From Deltaproteobacteria bacterium (GTDB lineage: Bacteria > Desulfobacterota > Desulfarculia > Adiutricales > Adiutricaceae), in contig JAISET010000144.1 of assembly GCA_031264015.1 (NCBI GenBank), forward strand, positions 1-38,404: a DNA stretch of 38,404 nt, given 5' to 3'. Below are positions 1-7,381 of the stretch, one piece after another (position 1 is the stretch's first letter; every line of letters starts with the position of its first letter). Under the pieces are notes generated by a model that was given only the letters and a program-made list of their open reading frames with translations, ran no database searches and had not been told where the DNA came from. A program made the position numbers and the translations under genes.

Positions 1-106
1 GACAGTTAAGTGAGAAAAGGTAGGCAACAAATTTTGAATGTGACTTTTGACAAGGATTTTTGGCAGGTTTTAGACAAATTGTCCTGGCAATTTTAAGACA
101 AGATGA

Positions 107-877
107 CTTAGCATTAACAATGACCAGGCTGCTCAGGAGTTGATTTTACGAAAAGACGCTCATCTAGATTCTCTAATTGAACGGATTAAAGAATCAAGAA
201 TCAGAAGGGTCATGGAACCAATCATCACCTCCTCGGCCAACATGCCCTTAGGACTGCCAAGTGACGATGTGACATACGTTTTAGATCTGGGACTTATAAA
301 AAAAGATAAACTCAATGAAGCGATTTACCTGCCGGCCAATCCTATCTATGAAGAAATTTTGGCGAGAGTTCTGTCTCGTTATATCCAGGACAGCTTGCCT
401 CCTTCTTTAATCAACAAATGGATGGACGGAACGAAGGCGGACATTTCTGGTCTTCTGAAGGCTTTCCAAACTTACTGGAAGGAAAATGCTGAACTTTTAC
501 TAGATAAAACCGGAAAAGAGTTTGACGACAACGCTTTTAAGACCAATGAAAATCTTGTGGTATTGGTCTTGTTCGCCTTTTTGCAACGGGTTTTCAATGG
601 AGGGGCTTTAATCAAAAGAGAGTATGCCTTAGGTAGATTACGGGTAGATATCCTTATAACTTATAAAGAAAAACGCTATCCTTTGGAGGTTAAAATTAAA
701 TATACGAAAAGTGAAGAAGAAAACTTAAAACAGTTATGGGGTTACCTGGACAGAAGCAGTTCTCAGGAGGGCTGGCTCTTAGTATGCGATAAGGACTTAA
801 ACAGACCTTTGGAGAATAAGCTGACTTGGGATATCAAGCAATATCAAGGTAAGACTATACACGTGGTTGGATGCTGA
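107..877 (+). pseudogene. 3' remnant of an AAA-like ATPase with PD-(D/E)XK-type C-terminus
   Basis: The frame is open from 107, right after an in-frame TGA at 104-106, to the TGA at 875-877. It resembles the C-terminal third of the AAA-like ATP-binding proteins that are common and multicopy in deltaproteobacteria. Recognisable parts are the ELILRKDAHLD segment that normally follows the ATPase domain, the LVLFAFLQRVFNGG helix, and a nuclease-like core GRLRVDILITYKEKRYPLEVKI with the D...E-x-K pattern. The similarity starts upstream of the first possible start (TTG at 140), so translation from 140 would begin inside a domain. No Walker A or B lies in the window, and the upstream TGA blocks any longer protein. 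The base composition is much more AT-rich than downstream genes, which suggests acquisition. I call it a truncated gene; an internally started 245-residue protein cannot be excluded. Confidence 0.7.
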
Positions 878-967
878 AAATTACAGATATATAGCAGTCA
901 TAGGCAAGGTAGAAAATTGACTATTTATGATCTTTAATACTAGCACACTTAATCGGTCTTAAATGTT

Positions 968-1012
968 TAAGGCGAAGCTTTCTCTAAGGGCCTCGCCTTA
1001 TGGTTACATTTT
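968..1012 (+). terminator. possible terminator hairpin after the ATPase remnant
   Basis: TAAGGCGA (968-975) pairs with TCGCCTTA (993-1000), an 8-bp stem with a 17-nt loop. A T-rich stretch begins only about eight bases after the stem, so termination is uncertain. Confidence 0.35.
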
Positions 1013-1154
1013 TATCTTATTTTTCTTTGATGAAATTACTGGCGTTTTTTAGTTAGATTCAAATAGGCTTGAAATAAAACCTATTTTTAGCTCCGTGATG
1101 ACATTTTCAAGGTAATCGTTCGCGGGGGCGGCCAGCGAGGTTCCGGGGCCCGCT

Positions 1155-1754
1155 TTAATCGTCCGGAGTAAGACCATATTCCTGGATGTCATCGGCGTCT
1201 TCGGGCTTGATCGGCTCCCGGCGGAAAAGGGGTCTTCCAGGCCGGCCCCCTTGTCGCCGATCCGGCGCGTCGTCCGGACTCGGGTCTTTGGGCTTTGCCT
1301 TGAATTTGTCTTTGCCGGAAGGCCAGTTGGAATTAGAGGAGTTTTGACCCAGTTTAGCCTTCAAATCCCTGTTTTCTTTCGTGAGGTTGCCAATTATCTC
1401 CTCCGATTCCAAAAGCGGCGACCTAAGCGCCTGGATTTCCATTCTTAAGTCATCGCACCCAGGGCTCGGAGAAATATTATTTTGACCCGCGTTGGGGTCA
1501 TGTCCAAGCTGAGCATCGTTGTGCTCTTGGTTAGAACCTCTATTATAGCTCTCCTCACAGTCAACTTGGTCAAAAGTCTGTATTTGAGGACCATGAGAAA
1601 TAGGATTTAAAGGAATAATTTTTGCGAGGGTACAGCTGGAGAGTGGCTCAAGATGTACCTCAGAGGACGTAAAACCTTTTCTTATAGGTTTAATTCGAGG
1701 GCTAATAATTGAAATTATAGAGTAAAAAAAATTAAATTTGTCAAGCCTTAGCAT
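1155..1754 (-). pseudogene. IS66-family transposase (TnpC) N-terminal remnant
   Basis: The 199-residue frame holds the hallmark IS66 TnpC N-terminus: a leucine-zipper-like helix (about residues 100-135) running into DLKAKLGQNSSNSNWPSG, then a basic GGRPGRP segment. This matches the usual 'LGQNSSNSSKPPSSD ... GGQPGH' order. It ends at IQEYGLTPDD, where the family would go on into the CxxC zinc finger and the DDE catalytic domain, both absent. Intact TnpC is about 500 residues. The first ~90 residues do not resemble the family and lie in AT-rich sequence, so the real start may be internal. No tnpA or tnpB and no clear terminal inverted repeats were seen. It is a decayed insertion element. Confidence 0.7.
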
Positions 1755-2245
1755 TTAATTTTTCCTTTTGCCCTAAAAATTTGACATTGAAGGTGATAAA
1801 TTAACCATGGAGACAGAAATCTTGATGGCAATTTTCATCCCGGGGTAGGCCCCGGACTCGGGTCCAGTCCCAACCCTGGCGGGGGTCACCAGGGACCACG
1901 CGAACGCTTACCAAATCCACCAAATTCTTACTTCAGGTCCCTCCGGACCCGGCCAGGCGACGGAAGGCGCCGGAGGGGAGCTCTTCCAAAACCCCCGGAC
2001 CCGCCTCCCGACCGGGTCCCCCGCCCGACCGAAGCCTCCTCCCGCCCTTTCCTCCCGCCTCCTGCCCCCCCCGACCCCTCCCCAAGCCCCCGCCCTCCGG
2101 CCACCCCCGGGCCGCGATTTCCCTTTCGCCGGGGAGGCGGTCAAAACGCCCGGACGACGGCCGGGGAGCGCCCGGCTGTCCGGCCGGCGCCCCGGGGGCC
2201 TCCCCCGGCCCGGGACGGCCGGCCGGATGAGGGACGAAATTTTTG
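1755..2245. other. spacer without recognisable gene
   Basis: An AT-rich part (1755-1830) gives way to extremely GC-rich sequence. The open frames here are composition-driven, with no recognisable domain and no ribosome-binding sites. infC, which often precedes rpmI, is not present. Confidence 0.6.
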
Positions 2246-2274
2246 TTGACAAACCCCGCCCCTTGAATTATGAT
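2246..2274 (+). promoter_or_regulatory. sigma-70 promoter of rpmI-rplT
   Basis: TTGACA (2246-2251), a 17-bp spacer and TATGAT (2269-2274) make a near-consensus housekeeping promoter. Transcription would start near 2281 and give a leader of about 125 nt before rpmI. A leader is where L20 autoregulation acts in other bacteria, but no specific fold was established here. Confidence 0.8.
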
Positions 2275-2405
2275 TCCAAGGCTGTATTGCTCGAGCCCGG
2301 GAAGCCGGGGCCGGGGCCGGGGCCGGACACGAGCCGCCAAGGCGCCTCCCCGGACGGCCGGCGGCAAAATTTCCCGGGCGGGCCAGAAAGATCGGAGAAG
2401 CAGAG

Positions 2406-2609
2406 ATGCCCAAAATGAAGTCGAACAGAGGCGCCTGCAAGCGCTTCAAAACCACCGGCAGCGGCAAGGTCAAGCGCAGCAAGGCCTACGCCAGGCACAT
2501 CCTGACCACCAAGACGACCAAGCAGAAAAGAGGCCTGCGCGGCCCGGCCCTGGTCGACTCCGCCAACATGAAGTCCATCAAGAAGCTGCTGCCTTATCTG
2601 GGCGTCTGA
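2406..2609 (+). CDS. rpmI: 50S ribosomal protein bL35
   Basis: This 67-residue basic protein has the family signature: an [24 protein letters not shown] start, a central [12 protein letters not shown] segment and a [18 protein letters not shown] end. Length and termini match bL35, a structural protein of the large ribosomal subunit. The start is supported by a GGAG-type ribosome-binding site about 8 nt upstream and by the conserved N-terminus. rplT follows after 122 nt, the usual order. infC, which normally leads this operon, is missing upstream; the gene has its own strong promoter at 2246-2274 instead. Confidence 0.97.
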   Translation: MPKMKSNRGACKRFKTTGSGKVKRSKAYARHILTTKTTKQKRGLRGPALVDSANMKSIKKLLPYLGV

Positions 2610-2731
2610 AAGCTCGGGGCGAAGCCGGCCCGTTTTGCGGAACCGGCCGGCGCGACATAACAGGGCCTAAAAATCTTTAGGGAATTTGGTGGGGCCCCCC
2701 GCGGGGTCCCGACGGGTAAAAGGAGTTCATC

Positions 2732-3091
2732 ATGCGCGTCAAGGGCGGCCTGCAAGCCAAAAAGCGCCACAAAAAGTATATCGCCATGGCCAAGGGCTAC
2801 CGGGGCGGGCGTCGCAACCTCTACAGAAGCGTCCGGGAGGGCGTCGAGAGGGCGCTCTGCTTCGCCTACCGGGACCGCCGGACCCGCAAGCGCGAGATGA
2901 GGTCCCTGTGGATCGTGCGCATCAGCGCCGCCTGCAAGGAGCTGGGCCTGTCCTACTCCAGGCTCATCGACATGCTCAACAAGGCCGGCATCTCGGTGGA
3001 CCGCAAGATGCTCTCCGAGCTGGCCGCCAGGGACCCCAAGAGCTTCGCCAACCTCGTCCAGACGGCCGGGGCCGCCGTCCCCGCCGCCTGA
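2732..3091 (+). CDS. rplT: 50S ribosomal protein bL20
   Basis: A 119-residue basic protein with the bL20 pattern: MRVKGGLQAKKRHKKY at the N-terminus, AKGYRGGRRNLYR, then AYRDRRTRKREMRSLWIVRISAA and LSYSRLIDMLNKAGISVDRKML. bL20 is an early 23S rRNA-binding assembly protein and, in several bacteria, represses its own operon. A perfect AAGGAG lies 7-8 nt before the ATG. It is cotranscribed with rpmI, and a strong intrinsic terminator follows at 3150-3184, so this transcript ends before pheS. The extreme N-terminus lacks the proline of the common MPRVKRG start, a minor variation. Confidence 0.97.
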   Translation: MRVKGGLQAKKRHKKYIAMAKGYRGGRRNLYRSVREGVERALCFAYRDRRTRKREMRSLWIVRISAACKELGLSYSRLIDMLNKAGISVDRKMLSELAARDPKSFANLVQTAGAAVPAA

Positions 3092-3149
3092 GCCCTCCCG
3101 CCCGGCCGGCCGCCGGAGCCGGGGACCAGGGACAAGACTTCGACTGCCG

Positions 3150-3184
3150 AGACCGCCTGACTGACGCCGGGCGGTCTTTTTTTT
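3150..3184 (+). terminator. intrinsic terminator of rpmI-rplT
   Basis: AGACCGCC (3150-3157) pairs perfectly with GGCGGTCT (3170-3177), followed by a run of eight T. It separates the ribosomal genes from pheS. Confidence 0.9.
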
Positions 3185-3213
3185 GGCCGCGGGGGAGGAT
3201 CCGCCCCGCCCCC

Positions 3214-3247
3214 GGCCCCCGGGCCCGTCCGGCCCCCGGGCCCGTCC
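3214..3247. repeat. two-copy 17-bp tandem repeat
   Basis: The unit GGCCCCCGGGCCCGTCC occurs twice head to tail, between the rplT terminator and the pheS promoter. No function is evident. Confidence 0.7.
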
Positions 3248-3268
3248 GGCCCGAGACCCGTCCCGCCC

Positions 3269-3298
3269 TTGACCGGGGCGGGGACGAGCGTGTATAAT
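3269..3298 (+). promoter_or_regulatory. sigma-70 promoter of pheS
   Basis: TTGACC (3269-3274), an 18-bp spacer and a perfect TATAAT (3293-3298). The transcript would start near 3305, leaving a leader of about 135 nt before pheS. No phenylalanine-rich leader peptide or attenuator with a T-tract was recognised in it. A sequence matching the DnaA-box consensus, TTATCCACA, lies at 3370-3378, but as a lone copy. Confidence 0.75.
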
Positions 3299-3440
3299 GT
3301 CTCTTTATTTGTGATAATAATTTGCCTGAAACAACTAAGTTGACAACATTATTGACCGCGCGACGCTAATTATCCACACCCGGGACAAGGGGCGCGGAAC
3401 CCGCCCCCCGCGTCGGCCGGCCTCGGAAAGACGAGCAGAC

Positions 3441-4454
3441 ATGAGCGACGTCCTGCAAAAGATCGAAGACGCCAAAAGAGACGCCCTGGAGGCCCTGGCC
3501 GGGGCCTGCGACCTCGGGGTCCTGGAAAAAGTCAGAATAGAGTTTCTGGGGACCAGGGGCCGCCTGACGGAGCTCGCGCGCTCCCTGGGGAGCCTGCCCC
3601 CGGCCGAGCGCCCGGCGGCGGGACAGGCCGCCAACCGGGCCAAGGCGGAGGTCGCGGGCGCCCACAAGGCCGCCCTGGGGAGCCTCCCGTCAAAAAAGAC
3701 GGGGCCCCCGGCCCTGGACGTGACGCTGCCGGGCCGAGCGCCGGGGCGGGGGCACGAGCACGTGGTCGGCAGGACCATGGACGAGATCTGCCAATGCTTC
3801 GCCAAGCTGGGCTTCTCCATAGCCCTGGGCCCGGAGGTGGAGACGGACTACTACAACTTCGAGGCCCTGAACTTCCCGGCCGACCATCCGGCCAGGGACA
3901 TGCAGGACACCCTGTTCGTGGGGGACAAGCTGCTGCTGCGCACGCACACCTCCCCCGTGCAGATCAGGACCATGGAGAAAAACAGGCCCCCGGTCTGGAT
4001 CGTCGCCCCCGGCAAGACCTACCGCCGCGACGACGACGTCACCCACTCCCCCATGTTCTGCCAGGTGGAGGGGCTGGCGGTGGACAAGGGGATCACCATG
4101 GCCGACCTCAAGGGCGTGCTGACCGCCTTCGCCGCCGACTTCTTCTCCCCGGGGACGAAAATTCGCCTGCGGCCCAGCTTCTTCCCCTTCACCGAGCCCT
4201 CGGCCGAGGTGGACATCGCCTGCGTCCTCTGCGGCGGGAGGGGCTGCCGCCTGTGCAAGGAGACCGGCTGGCTGGAGCTCCTGGGCAGCGGCATGGTCGA
4301 CCCGGCCCTCTACGGCTTCGTCGGCTACGACCCCTCCGAGGTCAGCGGCTTCGCCTTCGGCATCGGCGTCGACCGGGCGGCCATGCTCAAGTACGGCATC
4401 TCCAACATCCGCCACCTCTACGAGGGCGACCTGAGGTTTCTCAGGCAGTTCTAG
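3441..4454 (+). CDS. pheS: phenylalanyl-tRNA synthetase alpha subunit
   Basis: The 337-residue protein is the catalytic alpha subunit of the (alpha-beta)2 enzyme that charges tRNA-Phe. An N-terminal coiled-coil region (about 1-90) carries the FLGTRGRLTEL motif. The class II aaRS core follows, with FPADHPARDMQDT, motif 2 TYRRDDDVTHSPMFCQVEG and motif 3 GFAFGIGVDRAAMLKYGI. A cysteine-rich insertion, CVLCGGRGCRLCKETGW, is typical of many bacterial PheS proteins. The length is normal. It has its own promoter, and a hairpin overlaps the stop. The oddity is that pheT does not follow: the next gene is waaA, 283 nt on, so the beta subunit must be encoded elsewhere. The stop codon is TAG. Confidence 0.97.
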   Translation: MSDVLQKIEDAKRDALEALAGACDLGVLEKVRIEFLGTRGRLTELARSLGSLPPAERPAAGQAANRAKAEVAGAHKAALGSLPSKKTGPPALDVTLPGRAPGRGHEHVVGRTMDEICQCFAKLGFSIALGPEVETDYYNFEALNFPADHPARDMQDTLFVGDKLLLRTHTSPVQIRTMEKNRPPVWIVAPGKTYRRDDDVTHSPMFCQVEGLAVDKGITMADLKGVLTAFAADFFSPGTKIRLRPSFFPFTEPSAEVDIACVLCGGRGCRLCKETGWLELLGSGMVDPALYGFVGYDPSEVSGFAFGIGVDRAAMLKYGISNIRHLYEGDLRFLRQF

Positions 4455-4487
4455 CCCGGGCGCTATTTTTTGAGCCCCGGGCTCCTT
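4453..4487 (+). terminator. possible terminator after pheS
   Basis: AGCCCGGG (4453-4460), overlapping the stop codon, pairs with CCCGGGCT (4476-4483). The following T-tract is short (CCTTT), so termination is only plausible. Confidence 0.4.
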
Positions 4488-4560
4488 TCCCGCCCGCGGC
4501 GGGCGCGCGTCCCGCCCCGCCCGCCGGGCCGATTTTTCGGCCGCCCCGCCGGGGCTGAAA

Positions 4561-4590
4561 GTTTCGAAGTTTCGGAGTTTCGACGTTTCC
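4561..4590. repeat. short GTTTCG-type tandem repeat
   Basis: Four degenerate copies of an 8-nt word (GTTTCGAA, GTTTCGGA, GTTTCGAC, GTTTCC) stand out as AT-richer sequence in the GC-rich spacer after pheS. They resemble the longer AGTTTT-type arrays at 12231-12385 and 23755-23855. Confidence 0.6.
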
Positions 4591-4737
4591 AGGGGCCCGT
4601 CCGGCCGGGGAGTTTTTTCCCGGCCGGGGGCGGGCCCGCCGGGGAGGCCCCGCGGGCGCCGCCGGCCGCTTGCCCAGACCGCCCGCCGCCTCCCGCCCGC
4701 CGGGGGGGCGGCCGCTGATCCGGAGGGTACCCGCCTT

Positions 4738-6123
4738 ATGCAGACGTTTTACGCAGTGGTATATTTTCTGGCCTTCTGCCTGGCCGCCCCCTACTGGCTG
4801 GTCCGGGGGATCCTCAACCGCGCCTATTTGAAAACGCTGAGGTCCCGCTTCATCGGCCCGGGCCGGGTGCTGCCCAAACAGGGAGGCAGGCCCAGGGTCT
4901 GGGTCTGGGCCCTCTCGCTGGGGGAGGTCCTCTCGGCCAGGGAGCTGGTCAGAGTCCTGAGGGAAAATGGCTGCGACGTCGTCGTCACCGCCACCACCCT
5001 CTCCGGGCTGGCCCAGGCCAAGTCCGTCTGGCCCACCCTGCCGGTCCTGCCCTCCCCCCTGGACTTCGAGCTCTCGACAAGAAGGTTTCTGGACTTCGTC
5101 GACCCGGACGCGCTGGTGCTGGTCGAGACGGACATCTGGCCGGGGATCCTTTTGGAGCTGGAGCGCCGCGGCGTCCCCAAGTATCTGGTCTCGGGCCGGC
5201 TCTCGCCCAGGTCCTTCAAAAACTACAGGCGCATCTCCTTTTTCTGGGGCAGGGTCCTGAGGCTCTTCGAGGCCATAGCCGCCCAGACCGAGGAGGACCG
5301 CGAGAAGTTTGTCGCCCTGGGGGCCGACCCCGACAAGGTGGGGGTCACCGGCAACCTGAAGTTCGACCAGCAGGCCGCGCCCGGCGGCCCCGGGGAGAAG
5401 GAGGCCCTGCTCAAGGAAAGCGGCTGGCCCGACGGGCGCTGGCTGGTGGCCGGCAGCACCCACCCGGGCGAGGACGTCATGATCATGGCCTCGTTCCTCG
5501 AATTATGGCCCAGGCACAAGGACCTGCGCCTTTTGATCGCCCCCCGGGACCGCCACAAGTTCGGCCTGACCTGGAGGCTGGTCCGGGAGCGCTTCCCCCG
5601 GGACTCGGCCAGGCGCGGCGCCCCCCGGGACTCCGACTCCGGGGCCAGGGTCTTCCTGCTGGACACCCTGGGCGAGCTGGAGCGCTACTACGGGCTGGCC
5701 GACGTGGCCCTGGTCGGCAAGAGCTGGCCCGGCCCCCACGAGGGCGGCGGCCACAACCCCCTGGAGGCGGCGGCCCGCGGCAAGGCGGTGCTGGCCGGCC
5801 CCAGGGTCTCCAACTTCAAATGGATGTACAAGGCCCTGAACGCCGCCGGGGCCGCCAAGACCGTCGAGAAGGCCGAGCTGACCCGGACCCTGGACCGGCT
5901 GCTGAGCCAGCCCGGCCTGGCCGCCGAGATGGGCAGGCGGGGCCTGGAGTTCGTCGGGGCCCACCGCGGGGCCGCCCGGGCCACCCTGAAGTTTCTGGCC
6001 GGACGCGGCCCCGGGGACCTCTGGTCCGGGAGCCCCCTGCCGGCCGACCCGGCCAGGACCCCCGGGGAGGCCGGGCCCGCCGGCGACCAACCGGCCGGGA
6101 CCGCGCCCCCGGCGGACAAATAG
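4738..6123 (+). CDS. waaA: 3-deoxy-D-manno-octulosonic acid (Kdo) transferase
   Basis: The 461-residue protein transfers Kdo from CMP-Kdo to the lipid A precursor at the inner membrane, the first step of LPS core assembly. An N-terminal hydrophobic anchor (about 1-25) is followed by WALSLGE (57-63), whose Glu is the conserved catalytic residue of the family's SVGE motif. Then come VTATTLSGLAQA, LVETDIWPG and GNLKFD in the N-terminal half, and GSTHPGED and a nucleotide-binding GGHNPLEAAARGKAVLAGP in the C-terminal GT-B half. The length is about 30 residues above usual because of a Pro/Gly/Ala-rich tail that is probably disordered. The tail's composition follows the local GC extremes. It heads the lipid A/core block. 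Whether it adds one or two Kdo residues cannot be read from sequence. Confidence 0.93.
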   Translation: MQTFYAVVYFLAFCLAAPYWLVRGILNRAYLKTLRSRFIGPGRVLPKQGGRPRVWVWALSLGEVLSARELVRVLRENGCDVVVTATTLSGLAQAKSVWPTLPVLPSPLDFELSTRRFLDFVDPDALVLVETDIWPGILLELERRGVPKYLVSGRLSPRSFKNYRRISFFWGRVLRLFEAIAAQTEEDREKFVALGADPDKVGVTGNLKFDQQAAPGGPGEKEALLKESGWPDGRWLVAGSTHPGEDVMIMASFLELWPRHKDLRLLIAPRDRHKFGLTWRLVRERFPRDSARRGAPRDSDSGARVFLLDTLGELERYYGLADVALVGKSWPGPHEGGGHNPLEAAARGKAVLAGPRVSNFKWMYKALNAAGAAKTVEKAELTRTLDRLLSQPGLAAEMGRRGLEFVGAHRGAARATLKFLAGRGPGDLWSGSPLPADPARTPGEAGPAGDQPAGTAPPADK

Positions 6124-6136
6124 CCGGAACGCGACG

Positions 6137-6173
6137 GCGGGCCCCGGGGGGCGGGACGAGGGGCCCGCGTTTG
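6137..6173 (+). terminator. possible terminator after waaA
   Basis: GCGGGCCCC (6137-6145) pairs perfectly with GGGGCCCGC (6160-6168), but only GTTTGT follows. It may attenuate transcription between waaA and lpxK. Confidence 0.35.
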
Positions 6174-6334
6174 TCCGCCCGTCCCCGGCCCCGCCCGAAT
6201 TTGGGGATTTTTAGTTTCCAAAATTGGCGGCCGGGCGGTTGCTCCCGGCCTTTTCGGCCATTTTTCCCGGCCTCTTTTTTTTCCGCGCCCGCCCGACCGG
6301 GCGCCGGGCCGCGCCCCCGGGGGAGCCGCTCCTT

Positions 6335-7381
6335 ATGACCAAGCCTTCCGCCAGGCCCCTGCCTCTGCTGGCGCCCCTGGGGTCCGTCTGGGGCTCGCTG
6401 ACGGCCGCGAGGCGCCGGGCCTACGAGAGGGGCTGGCTGCCCAGCTACGACCTGGGGGTCCCGACCTTCTCCGTCGGCAACCTGACCCTGGGCGGCAACG
6501 GCAAGACCCCCATGGCCCTCTGGCTGGCCGGGCAAATCGGGGGCCTGGGCCGCGGGCCCGCCATCCTCTCCCGGGGCTACGGGCGGACGCCGGACAAGCG
6601 GGGGCGCGAGCCGCTGGTCGTCTCCGCGGGCGACGGGCCTTTGGTCGGGGCCCGGGAGGCCGGGGACGAGCCCTACTGCCTGGCCATGAGGTCGGGCTGC
6701 CCGGTGGTGGTGGCCCGGGACAGGGTGCTGGCCGGGGTCCGGGCGCTGGAGCTGGGGGCGGACGCCCTGGTGCTGGACGACGGCTTCCAGCACCTGGCCC
6801 TGAGAAGACACCTGGACGTCCTGATGATCAGGACCGCGGACGACCCGTCCGGGCAAAAGGTCGTCCCGGCCGGGTATTTGAGGGAAAACCCCCGGGCCCA
6901 GAGCAGGGCCGACGTCCTGGTGGCCCTTGGGCGGGAGGCGCCCCCCTGGCTGGTCAAAATGGCCGCGGGGAGGCCGCTTTTTTTGGCCCGCCTAAAACCC
7001 TCCGGCCTCCTGGTCCCGCCGGACTTCGGGCGCGTCCCGCTTTCAAGCCTCCCCCCCGGCCCCCTGGCGGCCTTCTGCGGGCTGGGGCGGCCCGGGGCCT
7101 TCTGGGACACCCTGGACGGGCTGGGCCTGGACGTCGCCGCCCGCCTGGCCCTGCCGGACCACGAGGACTACGGGCCGGCGAGTCTGCGGCGGCTGGACGA
7201 GCTCAGGCGCGCCTCCCGGGCCAAAAGTTTGCTGACCACCCTCAAGGACGCCGTCAAGCTGCCCCCGGACTTCTCCCGGGACGTCCTGGCCCTGGACGTC
7301 GGGCTGGAGCTGGACAGGCCGGGGGAGTTTTTAAAAATCGCCGCCGGGGTCCTCGCCGCCGGCCGAAAAGAGCGGCCGTGA
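6335..7381 (+). CDS. lpxK: tetraacyldisaccharide 4'-kinase (lipid A kinase)
   Basis: LpxK phosphorylates the 4' position of the tetraacyldisaccharide to give lipid IVA at the inner membrane. The 348-residue protein has the family order: GNLTLGGNGKTP Walker A (48-59), SRGYGR (79-84), DEP (111-113) and DDGFQH (148-153) followed by a basic RRHLDVL segment. The frame is open further upstream to a TTG at 6224, but the ATG at 6335 has a GGGGAG ribosome-binding site and gives the normal N-terminus, so I use it. It lies 211 nt after waaA. Its TGA overlaps the GTG of the next gene (GTGA), indicating translational coupling. Confidence 0.93.
   Translation: MTKPSARPLPLLAPLGSVWGSLTAARRRAYERGWLPSYDLGVPTFSVGNLTLGGNGKTPMALWLAGQIGGLGRGPAILSRGYGRTPDKRGREPLVVSAGDGPLVGAREAGDEPYCLAMRSGCPVVVARDRVLAGVRALELGADALVLDDGFQHLALRRHLDVLMIRTADDPSGQKVVPAGYLRENPRAQSRADVLVALGREAPPWLVKMAAGRPLFLARLKPSGLLVPPDFGRVPLSSLPPGPLAAFCGLGRPGAFWDTLDGLGLDVAARLALPDHEDYGPASLRRLDELRRASRAKSLLTTLKDAVKLPPDFSRDVLALDVGLELDRPGEFLKIAAGVLAAGRKERP

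Noticed and set aside
3370-3378. DnaA box (TTATCCACA) as a sign of an origin
   Set aside because: It is a single copy with no cluster, no dnaA or dnaN gene and no AT-rich unwinding element. It could at most be a regulatory site.
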